Shown here piece by piece: positions 25,194 through 33,808 of a stretch of DNA of 64,000 nt. Origin of the DNA: Microbacterium maritypicum MF109. Its GTDB lineage: Bacteria; Actinomycetota; Actinomycetes; Actinomycetales; Microbacteriaceae. Location: positions 62,001 through 126,000 of the forward strand of contig NZ_ATAO01000250.1 in the NCBI RefSeq assembly GCF_000455825.1, given 5' to 3'. How positions within the stretch are numbered: position 1 is the first letter of the stretch; each line of letters starts with the position of its first letter. The position numbers and the translations under genes were made by a program. The notes under the pieces are model-generated. The model worked only from the letters and a program-made list of their open reading frames with translations. It made no database searches and was not told the origin of the DNA.

Positions 25194-26750
25194 TCAGAGC
25201 ACGCGCGTGTTCGGCAGCGAGCTCACGGTCGGTCGGGCGTAGGCGCGGCGCCGGGCGGAGATGTCGGTCGGTCGTGCGGCACGCGGAACGCTCCGCTCCA
25301 CGGCGATCACCTCGAACTCCTGGATCTGTGCGGGGCGCACCGGGGTGAGGTGGATCATGCAGATCAGCTCGCCGCGTTCGGCGGGGATCGACCAGGTGAT
25401 GTCTGCCGGGGTCGCCGCGGAGACGACCTCGGGCGCGCCGCGGTCGCGGAGCAGCGGGCCCACCTGGGCGATGAGCTCGTCGATCGCAGCTCGGCGCTGG
25501 GGGAGCGGGCGGTCGAAGTCGATGTTGTCGGCGAAGATCGCGGCGGCCGTACCGTCGTCCCAGGAGCGGATCAGCTCGTCGGCGGCGGACATCAGCCGAT
25601 GCGTCTCCGGCCACGGCTGCACGGTGCGGGCGGGGGTGTCGTGGAAGGCGAGGGCGCGGAACAGGGCGTCCTCCGACAGGGCGACCGGGTTGCTCCGGTG
25701 GCTGTTGGTGAACACGACGACGCCCTTCCCGGATCCCGCGTGCCACACCATGTTCAGGATGAATCCCGGAAGTCCGCCGCTGTGCGTGACGATGCGTCCG
25801 CGGTGCAGGTCTTCGTGCACGAAGAGTCCGAGCGCGTAGCCCCCGGTGACGAACTTCCAGGTGCCTTCGGGGCGTGCCTGGAGCGACGGGATGTCGACCT
25901 GATGGATGCGCTGCAGTTCGCGCCGTGACGCCCGGCTGACGACGGCATCGTCACTGCCCGCGGGTGTCGACGCGGGCTGTGTGGCGGCGGCGAGGAAGCG
26001 CACCCAGATGCTGAGGTCGTTGATCGTCGACTGCATGCCGCCGGCTGCGGCCATGGCATCGGACACGGCGGGAGGGAACCCCACCCAGTCGCCGTCGGTG
26101 TTCAGCGAGTAGCCGACCGCTCGGCGGAATCCCTCTTCCGGTGCGCGGTTGTCGAACCAGGTGCTGTTCATCCCGAGCGGATGCAGGATCTCGTCGGTGA
26201 CCCAGTCCTCCACGCGTCGGCTCACGGCTTTGCCTACGGCGAGACCGGCCATCGTGAAGCCGATGTTCGAGTACTCGAAGGCGCTTCCCGGATGGGTGCT
26301 GTAGTTGAAGCCGGGTCTGATCCGTTCGACCAGCTCCGCCTCGGAGAGGCCCAGGAACGGGTCGACCCACGAGTTGTCCTCGGTGAGTCCGCCGCCCATG
26401 CTGAGCAGCTGCCGCAGCGTCGGGGCGGCAGCCGGTTCGTCACCCACCGTGCCGTGCCACTCCGGATAGAAGTCGGTGATGGGGGCTTCCAGGTCGAGGA
26501 GCCCGCGGTCTCGGGCGAGCAGGGCGCCGAGTGCGACGAAGCTCTTGGTCATCGAGGCGATCGGGAAGACCGTGTCGGCGTCAGGGGCGGTGCCGTCGTC
26601 GTCGGCGGTCCCGAACCCCCGGGTGTGCTCCAGTCCGTCGGTGCCGACGAGTCCGTACACGAGCCCCGGCGACTGACCCGCAGCCGTGTACTGACCGAAG
26701 AACGCGTCGAGCTGGTCGACGAGCGGCGCGACCAGGGTTTCGCTGGACAT
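25194..26750 (-). CDS. serine hydrolase, beta-lactamase/penicillin-binding-protein-like
   Basis: A 518-residue protein from the ATG at 26750, with AAAGGAG upstream. The active-site triad of the class C beta-lactamase/DD-peptidase superfamily is intact: SMTK at 66-69, YSN at 160-162 and HSGG at 323-326 in place of KTG. No signal peptide is visible, so it is probably cytoplasmic and may be a D-aminopeptidase or esterase rather than a resistance enzyme. A polar C-terminal region of about 100 residues follows the catalytic domain. It converges with rhaB, with 26 bases between the stops. No substrate can be deduced. Confidence 0.87.
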   Translation of the reverse strand: MSSETLVAPLVDQLDAFFGQYTAAGQSPGLVYGLVGTDGLEHTRGFGTADDDGTAPDADTVFPIASMTKSFVALGALLARDRGLLDLEAPITDFYPEWHGTVGDEPAAAPTLRQLLSMGGGLTEDNSWVDPFLGLSEAELVERIRPGFNYSTHPGSAFEYSNIGFTMAGLAVGKAVSRRVEDWVTDEILHPLGMNSTWFDNRAPEEGFRRAVGYSLNTDGDWVGFPPAVSDAMAAAGGMQSTINDLSIWVRFLAAATQPASTPAGSDDAVVSRASRRELQRIHQVDIPSLQARPEGTWKFVTGGYALGLFVHEDLHRGRIVTHSGGLPGFILNMVWHAGSGKGVVVFTNSHRSNPVALSEDALFRALAFHDTPARTVQPWPETHRLMSAADELIRSWDDGTAAAIFADNIDFDRPLPQRRAAIDELIAQVGPLLRDRGAPEVVSAATPADITWSIPAERGELICMIHLTPVRPAQIQEFEVIAVERSVPRAARPTDISARRRAYARPTVSSLPNTRVL

Positions 26751-26909
26751 GGAGACTCCTTTGTTCGGGCGTGCTCTCGCGGCGGGTGCTCTCAAGCAGA
26801 ACGCCGGTTCGTCTCCACACTCTCGTGCCGGGCGGTCGAAGTCATGTCCGCGGGCACCGAGTGTCGGGGCCCGATGTGTGCGGGGAGACGAAGTCGGTAG
26901 CCTTCGAGC

Positions 26910-27389
26910 GTGGGATTCTCACCGCTCGGGCTGATCGTGAGCATCGTCGTGCTCGCTCCCAATCTCCTGCTGATGTGGTTCCCTCCGCGCGGGCGGAACG
27001 TGCTCGTGCGCGTGCCGCGGCCCCTCGAAGGCGTCGAACGGGCGGGGCAGGCGCTGTGCCTCGTCGTGCCGGTGATCACGGTCCCCGGCGCGATCATCTG
27101 GTGGTGGGTGCTTCCTGCCGCTGTCGCGCTGGCGACCTACGACGTGCTGTGGTGTCGGTACATCGTCGAGGGCCGCGAGCAGACTCTGCTCTACGCCTCG
27201 CTCTGGCGCGTTCCGGTGCCGATGGCGGTCATGCCGGTGGTCGTGTTCCTCTGCGCTGCGGGGTGGCTGAGCAATCCATGGATCGCGCTCGCCGCGGTCG
27301 TCCTCGCTGCCGGTCACATCCCCGTCGCGCTCCTCACCCGTCGCGCGATCCGGTCTACGCCGCCGTCTCCTGCACCGCGCCCCGCGTGA
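26910..27389 (+). CDS. hypothetical membrane protein
   Basis: A 159-residue hydrophobic protein with four predicted transmembrane segments (about residues 4-23, 45-72, 97-115, 122-140) and a Pro-rich tail. The loop VPRPLEGVERAGQALC is amphipathic. I do not recognise the family with certainty. The GTG start at 26910 is the only one that keeps the first helix and a polar start; no good ribosome site is visible. Its 3' end overlaps the converging DUF1295 gene by 35 bases, which suggests that one of the two C-terminal ends is poorly constrained. Confidence 0.65.
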   Translation: MGFSPLGLIVSIVVLAPNLLLMWFPPRGRNVLVRVPRPLEGVERAGQALCLVVPVITVPGAIIWWWVLPAAVALATYDVLWCRYIVEGREQTLLYASLWRVPVPMAVMPVVVFLCAAGWLSNPWIALAAVVLAAGHIPVALLTRRAIRSTPPSPAPRPA

Positions 27390-28278
27390 GCTTCGGGATC
27401 AACACCGGCGTGTTCTCGCGGTAGGCGATGTAGTCGGCGCGATCGCCCCACTTCTTCTCGGCGCGCGCTTCCAGCAGCGGGATGCCGCTGACCCGGGTGA
27501 GCAGCAGGATCACGAACAGCGGCGAGAGCAGCGCGATCCACTGCCACCCGACGAGCACGGGGGCGGCGGTGAGGAACACGCCCACCCAGATCACGATCTC
27601 GCCGAAGTAGTTCGGGTGGCGCGACCGCGACCACAGTCCCGTGCGGATGAACTCGTCCCGGTTGCGCGGGTCTGCACGGAATGCCGACTTCTGCGCGTCG
27701 GCGACGATCTCGACCACCATGCCGAGAACCCACACGACGATCCCGACGACGGTCAGCCATCCGATGGGTGCGCGGGTGGCGGAGTCCGCACTGATCGTGA
27801 TCCATGCCGCGGCCGCGGTCAGCGACACCCACGCGCCCTGGATGATCCACACCTGCAGGAACCGCAATGGGGAGCCCTTGATCTGGTCGAAGCGTCCGTC
27901 CGAGCCGGCCTTGTGCACGCGCAGGGCCAGGAAGGATCCGAGGCGCACCGCCCACAGCATCACCATCCCCGCGAGGATCCAGCTGCGCGCGTCGGGCTGT
28001 GGCGCCAGCAGGACCAGCGCCGCAGAGATCGCGAAGAAGGTAAGGCTGCCGGTGAGGTCGAAGAATCGCTCGGTCTGCAGGAGCATCGCCGGGATGAACG
28101 CGATGACCTGGATCGCGAACGCGGCGGCGACGGCCAAGGCGAACAGTGGGATGCCGCCGATCGTCGCGCCGTTCTGGCTGCCGGCGACCGCGACGAGCGT
28201 GCCGATCACGAGGGCCGCGAGGATCGCGATGACCGAGGAGCGGGATGACTTGGCGTCGGAGGGCGTGGGGGAGGACAT
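27355..28278 (-). CDS. DUF1295 family membrane protein (steroid reductase/isoprenylcysteine methyltransferase-like fold)
   Basis: A 307-residue integral membrane protein with eight or so hydrophobic helices. DUF1295 marks are FDLTGSLTFF near helix 3, WAVRLGSFLALRVHKAGSDGRFD, and the C-terminal block GLWSRSRHPNYFGEI with WVGVFL and the final RAEKKWGDRADYIAYRENTPVLIPK. The RHPNYFGE motif is shared with NADPH-binding steroid 5-alpha-reductases and ICMT-type methyltransferases. The bacterial substrates are unknown. It lies 17 bases after the acyl-CoA ligase gene on the same strand and may be co-transcribed with it, suggesting a lipid role (inference). Confidence 0.88.
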   Translation of the reverse strand: MSSPTPSDAKSSRSSVIAILAALVIGTLVAVAGSQNGATIGGIPLFALAVAAAFAIQVIAFIPAMLLQTERFFDLTGSLTFFAISAALVLLAPQPDARSWILAGMVMLWAVRLGSFLALRVHKAGSDGRFDQIKGSPLRFLQVWIIQGAWVSLTAAAAWITISADSATRAPIGWLTVVGIVVWVLGMVVEIVADAQKSAFRADPRNRDEFIRTGLWSRSRHPNYFGEIVIWVGVFLTAAPVLVGWQWIALLSPLFVILLLTRVSGIPLLEARAEKKWGDRADYIAYRENTPVLIPKLTRGAVQETAA

Positions 28279-28295
28279 GGTGTGCTTTCTGTTTC

Positions 28296-30131
28296 TCAGA
28301 GGTACAGGTCTTCGACGGTGACGGCCGCGCGATCCAGCACGACGCTCCGCTTGAGCTTCATGGTGGGTGTGACGAGCCCGCGGTCGTCGAGGTCGGCGAA
28401 GACCACGCTGAACCGGCGCACCTGCTCGCTACGCGCCACGAGTGCGTTGGCGGCGTCGACGGCGCGCTGCAGGTGAGCGTGCAGGGCCGCGTCGTCCACC
28501 GTGCGGATGTCGGTCGGGCTGGTCGTGCTGGTCGACGGGATGCGGCTGCCCTGCGCTTCGGCCCAGGCGCCGGCCTGTTCCGGGTCGAGCACGAGCAGCG
28601 CCGAGAGGTACGGCTTCCCCTCGCCGACCATCACCGCATGCGAGACGAGTGGATGAGCTTCGACCGCGCTCTCCCAGCGGGTCGGCACGATCGTCTTGCC
28701 GTTCGAGGTCACGATCACGTCTTTGAGTCGCCCTTCGAGGATCAGCCGGCCCTGCGCATCGAGACGACCGAGGTCGCCGGTGCGGAAGAAGCCGTCGACG
28801 AAGGCGCCGTCGTCGTGAGCCGGGTTGCGGTAGCCGTCGAACACGCCGATGCCGCGAGCGAGCACCTCGCCCTCGTCGCTGATGCGCACCGTGAGTCCGG
28901 GGAGGGGCGCGCCGACGCTGCCCGAGGCGATACGCCCCGGCAGGTTGCCGGTGAGCGGTGCAGTGGTCTCGGTGAGGCCGTAGCCCTCGATCACGGGGAC
29001 CCCGATGCCGCGGAAGAAGAGCGAGAGGTCGGTGTCGAGGGCCGCTCCGCCCGAGAGGATGTAGCCGACGCGCCCGCCCATCACGGCACGCAGACGCCGG
29101 TAGAAGAGGGCGTCGAAGAGGCGGTGACGCACGTGGAGGCCGCGGTCCCTCGCGACGCGTCTGCCGGCATCGACCCGCTCGGCGCGGCGACCCCAGGCGA
29201 TCGCCGTCGACTCGGCCTTCGCCCAGACTCCCGCCAGTCCTTTGTCGGCGGCCTTGCCCGCGGCGGCCGCCTGGATCTTCTGCAGCACTCGCGGCACGAC
29301 GACCAGGAACGTCGGGCGCAGCGCGTCGAGGGTGGCGACGACCGTCGAGGGGTCGGAGAGGTGCGCGATGCGCATGCCGCTGGCCAGGCAGATCAGCTGG
29401 AGTCCGCGTGCCAGCACGTGGGCGAGCGGGAGGAAGATGACGGTGTTGCCGTCTTCGTTCACGATCTCGCTGTACGCCGCGGCGATGTTCAGCACCTGAC
29501 CGAGGAAGTTCCGATGGGTGAGGACCACGCCCTTGGGCTCGCCCGTGGTGCCCGAGGTGTAGACGATCGTCGCGGGGTCGTCCTGAGTGGCGGTCGTCCT
29601 GCGGGCCTCGAGCTCCTCATCGGTGACGCCGCTGCCGCTCGCGACCAGCGCGGTGAGGGCGGCGGATGTCCCGGCATCCATCGTCCAGGCCCCGATCGTG
29701 TCGGAGTCCGACACCGCCAGTGCGTCCTGCAGGAGTGCCGCGTGCTCGGCGGTGCCGCCGATCGCCAGGCGCACACCGGCATCGGCGACGATGGCATCCA
29801 CCTGCGATGGCGACGACGTGTCGTAGATCGGCACGACGACGGCGCCGGCGAACCAGGCGGCGAGGTCGGCGACGGCCCATTCGTAGCGCGTCGGCGCCAT
29901 GATCGCGATCGGGTCGCCCGCCCGGATGCCCTGGGCCATGAAGCCCTTCGCCAGCACGCGCACCTCGGCTTCGAAGGCGCGCGTCGTGATCGGCCGCCAC
30001 GACCCGGAGCGCGCGTCCTCGACCTCGAAGGCGACGTGATCCGGAGCCGAGGCGGCGCGCGCCACGAGCAGGTCGGTGACGTTGCGGTAGCCGTCGAGCG
30101 CGGCGAGTGGCGGTGTCGTCGATTCGATCAT
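28296..30131 (-). CDS. long-chain fatty acid-CoA ligase (AMP-forming)
   Basis: Activates fatty acids to acyl-CoA with ATP. The 611-residue product from the ATG at 30131 (AGAGAAGG upstream) has the adenylate-forming motifs in order: TIVYTSGTTGEPKGVVLTH, VEGYGLTETTAP, FRTGDLGRLDAQGRLILEGR, and the C-terminal lysine region VTSNGKTIVP. The form closely follows actinobacterial FadD15-like ligases. The frame is open upstream for another 50 residues, but that leader is Arg/Pro-rich and covers a non-conserved region. The DUF1295 gene follows on the same strand. Confidence 0.92.
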   Translation of the reverse strand: MIESTTPPLAALDGYRNVTDLLVARAASAPDHVAFEVEDARSGSWRPITTRAFEAEVRVLAKGFMAQGIRAGDPIAIMAPTRYEWAVADLAAWFAGAVVVPIYDTSSPSQVDAIVADAGVRLAIGGTAEHAALLQDALAVSDSDTIGAWTMDAGTSAALTALVASGSGVTDEELEARRTTATQDDPATIVYTSGTTGEPKGVVLTHRNFLGQVLNIAAAYSEIVNEDGNTVIFLPLAHVLARGLQLICLASGMRIAHLSDPSTVVATLDALRPTFLVVVPRVLQKIQAAAAGKAADKGLAGVWAKAESTAIAWGRRAERVDAGRRVARDRGLHVRHRLFDALFYRRLRAVMGGRVGYILSGGAALDTDLSLFFRGIGVPVIEGYGLTETTAPLTGNLPGRIASGSVGAPLPGLTVRISDEGEVLARGIGVFDGYRNPAHDDGAFVDGFFRTGDLGRLDAQGRLILEGRLKDVIVTSNGKTIVPTRWESAVEAHPLVSHAVMVGEGKPYLSALLVLDPEQAGAWAEAQGSRIPSTSTTSPTDIRTVDDAALHAHLQRAVDAANALVARSEQVRRFSVVFADLDDRGLVTPTMKLKRSVVLDRAAVTVEDLYL

Positions 30132-30240
30132 CGGGCCTTCTCTCGGTCGTGCATACGGTGCGGAGGGCGCACGAATATCGCCCATCGACCGTTGTTCGGA
30201 ACCGATGGTGATTCGGATGGGATGATCTGAAGGCTCGCGT

Positions 30241-30308
30241 CGGAGGACAGCGCGGTGCGGAGGACAGCGTGGTGCGGAAGACAACGTGGTGCGGAAGACA
30301 GCATGTCG
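30241..30308. repeat. four tandem 17-base repeats
   Basis: Head-to-tail copies of CGGAGGACAGCGCGGTG at 30241-30257, 30258-30274, 30275-30291 and 30292-30308, differing at a few positions. They lie in the 402-base stretch 30132-30533, between the acyl-CoA ligase and the recombinase-like gene. The rest of that stretch has no convincing gene except the DUF2283-like remnant. The unit is not a multiple of three, which argues against a coding role. Confidence 0.85.
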
Positions 30309-30556
30309 TCAGAACTGTGCGCAGTGCGTCCGCATCCGTGCCCCCGCGCGGAGAGGGCGAGATCATCCTCGACTTCGACGCGGAGGGTCATCTCCTCGGT
30401 AGCGAAGTCCTTCGCGCATCGAGACTCCTTCGAGCCAAGACCTCGATCGTTCCGCCCGTCACCGAGGGCCGGTCGGCCTTGACCATCGAAGGTCGCCTTC
30501 CCAAAAAACTGTGTCAATCGATATTGTCGCAGTATGGAGGCGGAAGAAGCGCTTAG
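30269..30556 (+). pseudogene. DUF2283-like remnant
   Basis: A GTG-initiated frame of 95 codons starts inside the tandem repeats. Only its middle (about 30356-30433; GEIILDFDAEGHLLGSEVL) resembles a known domain, the core strand of DUF2283 proteins (pattern I-L-D-x-D-x-x-G-x-L-x-G-x-E-I-L). The N-terminal DUF2283 strands, which usually hold a Y-D-x-x-x-D-x-L-Y motif, are absent, and the C-terminal part does not match. It overlaps the recombinase-like start by 23 bases. I read it as a decayed gene, although a short expressed protein cannot be excluded. Confidence 0.4.
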
Positions 30557-31433
30557 TTCGTACATGGAGGAACTGCGCCGTGTGGGGCGCCGGCCGAGCA
30601 CGATACGTGGCTATGAGACAGACCTAAGGGTCTTGGTCAGAATTGCCGCCGAGCACGGAGGCGGGATCGATGGTGACGTGGTGAGCGAGTATCTGGCCTG
30701 GCCGACGGCTCAAGCCATCGCCACACGTGCACGGCGACTGTCCGCTTTGCGAGGGCTTCTCCGCGATTGCGGGCGAGCGGACCTCCTGCCTCCTCATGGA
30801 GGCCGCGAACGGGCGCGCGCCGAAGAGCCGCCGCGTCGCTCCTCCCGGAACCTCAGGACGGAGATCGATGCCGTGTTCGCAGCGATGCCTCACTATGCAG
30901 ACCGAGACCAGTTGGTGTTCGGATTGCTTGCTCACCTCGGACTCCGGCCTGGTGAAGTGTTAGCTCTGCAGGTGCAGGACTTTGAGGAAGCATCCGCATC
31001 CCTTTACGTGACAGGGTGGGGCGGCAAACGCAGGCGTGTGCTCGTGGACAATCGAGACGTTCTGCTGAGGCTGACCAATCACTTGCGCTTTCTGGCAGTG
31101 TCCTCGGGCCCCCTATTCACCGCGTCGGGCCGTGACACGCCGTTGCGCTACCAATCAGTTCAGCATCGGTGGGCGCAGTACTGCGCCACGGCGGGGGTTG
31201 ACGTTCACCTCACCGATCTCCGGCGCGCGCACGTTGCCGATCTGGTAGCGGGCGGCGTGCCGGAAGCCGTGATCCGTGACCGAATCGGCCAAAGCACGGG
31301 GTCGCTTCACAGCGACTTCGTCTCATTCTCGAGCGAAGACAGTGACGCGCAAATCCGTGAATGGCATAAGCGTCGCAACGGCCAGGTCACCGGTGAACAC
31401 ACACCCCACAGCTCTGAGCGGAACGCCGGATGA
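30534..31433 (+). CDS. tyrosine-recombinase-like protein lacking the catalytic tyrosine
   Basis: A 299-residue protein with a SAM-like N-terminal core-binding domain (EEALSSYMEELRRVGRRPST) and a C-terminal phage-integrase fold. Arg138 (HLGLRPGEVLAL), Lys165 (WGGKRRRVL) and Arg230 (LTDLRRAHVADL) align with the catalytic R, K and R. The HxxR histidine is Thr227, the LGH histidine is Gln253, and the nucleophilic Tyr nine residues later is Phe262; no Tyr occurs after that. Strand exchange by the normal chemistry is therefore not expected. Codon use is less GC-biased than in the neighbours (a TTA Leu codon near 30961). The stop overlaps the start of the MFS gene by ATGA. Confidence 0.85.
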   Translation: MEAEEALSSYMEELRRVGRRPSTIRGYETDLRVLVRIAAEHGGGIDGDVVSEYLAWPTAQAIATRARRLSALRGLLRDCGRADLLPPHGGRERARAEEPPRRSSRNLRTEIDAVFAAMPHYADRDQLVFGLLAHLGLRPGEVLALQVQDFEEASASLYVTGWGGKRRRVLVDNRDVLLRLTNHLRFLAVSSGPLFTASGRDTPLRYQSVQHRWAQYCATAGVDVHLTDLRRAHVADLVAGGVPEAVIRDRIGQSTGSLHSDFVSFSSEDSDAQIREWHKRRNGQVTGEHTPHSSERNAG

Positions 31434-32707
31434 CCACGGGGTTCCGCACGCTCGGTAAGCCGTTCACCACGTTCCTCGTCGCAGAAACTGTCAGTGCGGC
31501 AGGCACGATGGTCGCTGTCGTTGCGCTGCCGCTGATCGCGATCGAGCAGCTGCAGGCGTCCGCATTCGTCGTCGGACTGCTCGAAGCGCTCCAGTGGTTG
31601 CCTGCTGCGATCCTCGGCCTCCTTCTGGGCGCCCTGGTCGATCGAAGCCAGCAACGCTGCCGCATGATCCTCGTAACGGCGAACTTTGGTCGGGTGGCGA
31701 GCCTCAGCGCCGTCCCTGTGGCAGCGCAGCTCGAGCTGCTGACGCTCCCCGTGCTGTTGGCGCTTGCCTTCACGACGGGAGTGTTCACCGCGATGTCCCA
31801 ATCAGCCTTCACGCCGTATCTGCGCCAGGTTGTTCCGTCGAACGACTATGCATCGGCGACGGGGTCGATGCAGGCGGGGCGCTCGGCGGCCCGGGTAGTA
31901 GGGCCGGCCGTTGGTGGTCTCCTGGTCGCGCTGATCGGCGCCTCCAACACGCTGTTCATCACCGCGGGTTGCTTTCTCATCTGCGCTGTGGCGCTCCTGA
32001 CGATCGTCGGTCAGGCCGCTCCGCCGCCGCCACCCCGACGGCGACTCACGATTGAGATCGGCGAGGGGTTGGGAGCCCTGCGCTCAAGCCGAATTCTGAT
32101 GTGGATCACTATGGGCGCCGCGACCGCCAACCTGCTTCTCTCCGCCAGCGGTGCACTAGATATCCTGTACCTCTCGCGAGACCTTGGTGTCGCTTCGGAC
32201 ACCATCGGATTCGTCCTTACCGCGGGCGGTGTCGGCGGGCTGACTGCGGCGCTCGTCAGTGGGAGACTCATCAGCCGCTATGGGCTCGGCAAGGTGGCGA
32301 CCTTTGCGTTCGTCTTCACCGCTCCCTCGTCGTTGCTGTTGCCTGCGACGCAATCGGGCTCGTCCGTCGCGCTGTTCGCTGTCGGTGTGTTCACGGTGAG
32401 CTTCGGAATCGCGCTCGGCGGCGTGGCGCTCATGACGCTCCGGCTACATTTCACGCCGCCGCATCTCCAGGGGAGAGTCAGCTCCGTCTCTCAAGTGTTG
32501 AACGCTGCGACGATCCCGGTCGGAGCCGTCTTGGGCGGTGCGATGGCCGAGCTCCTGGGCACACGCAGCGCGTTGGTCGTGCTCGCCGTCGGATACATAG
32601 CGTTTGCGATCGTGTTCGTCTGTAGCCCTATACGAACTGTCGTGCCGGTGCCGAATCCTGGTCAGGTCGAGAATCCAGCGTCTTCGGCTACCAAGGGAAC
32701 GGACTGA
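31430..32707 (+). CDS. MFS transporter, DHA3 (macrolide-efflux-like) type
   Basis: A 425-residue major facilitator with 12 predicted helices. The opening FTTFLVAETVSAAGTMVAVVALPLIA, the loop GALVDRSQQRCRMILV between helices 2 and 3, and GSMQAGRSAARVVGPAVGGLLVA match drug exporters of the MefA/DHA3 group. A cytoplasmic Pro-rich linker (PPPPPRRR) separates the two halves. Translation is coupled to the recombinase-like gene by ATGA overlap, so the two are made together. Base composition is lower in GC than in flanking genes, and the pair ends 91 bases from the 3' end of a tRNA gene, consistent with acquired DNA. The exported compound cannot be told. Confidence 0.88.
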   Translation: MTTGFRTLGKPFTTFLVAETVSAAGTMVAVVALPLIAIEQLQASAFVVGLLEALQWLPAAILGLLLGALVDRSQQRCRMILVTANFGRVASLSAVPVAAQLELLTLPVLLALAFTTGVFTAMSQSAFTPYLRQVVPSNDYASATGSMQAGRSAARVVGPAVGGLLVALIGASNTLFITAGCFLICAVALLTIVGQAAPPPPPRRRLTIEIGEGLGALRSSRILMWITMGAATANLLLSASGALDILYLSRDLGVASDTIGFVLTAGGVGGLTAALVSGRLISRYGLGKVATFAFVFTAPSSLLLPATQSGSSVALFAVGVFTVSFGIALGGVALMTLRLHFTPPHLQGRVSSVSQVLNAATIPVGAVLGGAMAELLGTRSALVVLAVGYIAFAIVFVCSPIRTVVPVPNPGQVENPASSATKGTD

Positions 32708-32798
32708 GTGCACGTCTCTGGCACGGAACACGCCAAAGGCGCCACGGAGTCGCGAGAATGTGGCGGTCGAAAGCACCGCGAAACGGGGGATAGCTGTG

Positions 32799-32872
32799 TG
32801 GAGGGGCTGACGGGAATCGAACCCGCGCTGTCTGCTTGGGAAGCAGAAGTTCTACCATTGAACTACAGCCCC
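32799..32872 (-). tRNA. tRNA-Gly (anticodon CCC)
   Basis: On the minus strand a full cloverleaf can be folded: acceptor GGGGCTG/CAGCCCC, D-stem GTTC/GAAC, anticodon stem TCTGC/GCAGA with loop TTCCCAA (anticodon CCC), and T-stem GCGGG/CCCGT with loop TTCGATT. The discriminator is T and the CCA end is encoded (32799-32801). The 3' end points towards the MFS and recombinase-like genes, the usual orientation for an element integrated into a tRNA gene. Confidence 0.96.
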
Positions 32873-32936
32873 GTACCCGCCCGAGAGCAGGTGAGGGCAA
32901 GCCTACCTGTGTCTCGGGCGTTGGCCAAAGCCCGGC

Positions 32937-33791
32937 TCAGAGTCGCGTGTCGACCAGGCGCTGCCGCTGTCGCCCGAGCGCTTCGATGCCGATCTCGACG
33001 ACGTCCCCGGAGCGGAGGTATGGGTAGCGGCCCGACAGCGCGACGCCCTGTGGCGTGCCCGTATTGATCAAGTCGCCCGGTTCGAGCACGAGGTACTGCG
33101 ACAAGTGGTGCACGATCTGCGCCACGGTGAAGATCATGTCTGCGGTGTTCGAGTCCTGACGGGGTTCGCCGTTCACGGTCGACCAGAGTCGCAGTGCCTG
33201 CGGGTCGACCTCGTCTGCGGGCACGAGAGCCGGGCCGAGCGGATTGAAGGTCTCCGCGTTCTTTCCCTTCGACCACTGCCCGCCGGACTGCTCGACCTGG
33301 AACGCGCGTTCGGAGACATCGTGCGAGACGACGTATCCGGCCACGTGTGCGAGTGCCTGTTCCGGGCTCTCGAGGTATCGCGCCCGGGTGCCGATCACCA
33401 CACCGAGTTCCACCTCCCAGTCCACCTTCTCCGCGCCGGGCGGAATCATCACGTCGTCGAATGCTCCGATGATCGTGTTGGGGTGCTTGTGGAAGAGGAT
33501 CGGCACGACAGGCGGAGCATCGCCCGACTCGGCCGCATGAGCGGCATAGTTCTGCCCGATGCACAGCACCGCCATCGGACGGGCGATCGGTGGGCCGACC
33601 CGCAGCGCCGCAGCACCGTCGAGTTCGGGGAGAGCGCCGGCAGCGAGGGCTTCACGGGTACGGGCTATCCCGTCGCGAGCGAGGAAGGCGCCATCGATGT
33701 CTACAGTAAGGACGGTGAGATCGTGGACGCGGCCGTCCTGGCGCACGGCGGGTCGTTCGGCGCCGGCCGCCCCGAGTCGGAGGAATTCCAT
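32937..33791 (-). CDS. fumarylacetoacetate hydrolase family enzyme (probable 2,4-diketo-3-deoxy-L-rhamnonate hydrolase)
   Basis: A 284-residue FAH-family protein from the ATG at 33791. CIGQNYAAHAAE, DWEVELGVVIGTRARYL (Glu-x-Glu metal ligands), SHDVSERAFQ and EPGDLINTGTPQGVALS are in standard order. FAH enzymes in sugar-acid pathways hydrolyse 2,4-diketo-3-deoxy acids to pyruvate and a hydroxy acid (LRA6 type). This gene is the last of an operon with rhmD and a dehydrogenase, so conversion of diketo-deoxy-rhamnonate to pyruvate and L-lactate is the likely reaction. Substrate specificity is inferred from neighbours; other FAH members act on different acids. Confidence 0.87.
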   Translation of the reverse strand: MEFLRLGAAGAERPAVRQDGRVHDLTVLTVDIDGAFLARDGIARTREALAAGALPELDGAAALRVGPPIARPMAVLCIGQNYAAHAAESGDAPPVVPILFHKHPNTIIGAFDDVMIPPGAEKVDWEVELGVVIGTRARYLESPEQALAHVAGYVVSHDVSERAFQVEQSGGQWSKGKNAETFNPLGPALVPADEVDPQALRLWSTVNGEPRQDSNTADMIFTVAQIVHHLSQYLVLEPGDLINTGTPQGVALSGRYPYLRSGDVVEIGIEALGRQRQRLVDTRL

Positions 33792-33808
33792 GTGTCGTGT
33801 CTCCAGGT

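Noticed and set aside
25194..26750. Beta-lactam resistance gene
   Set aside because: The catalytic motifs are shared with many cytoplasmic esterases and peptidases, and no signal peptide is present.
30534..32872. A complete integrative element with defined attachment sites
   Set aside because: No second copy of the tRNA 3' end could be found by eye and the recombinase lacks its nucleophile, so boundaries cannot be claimed.
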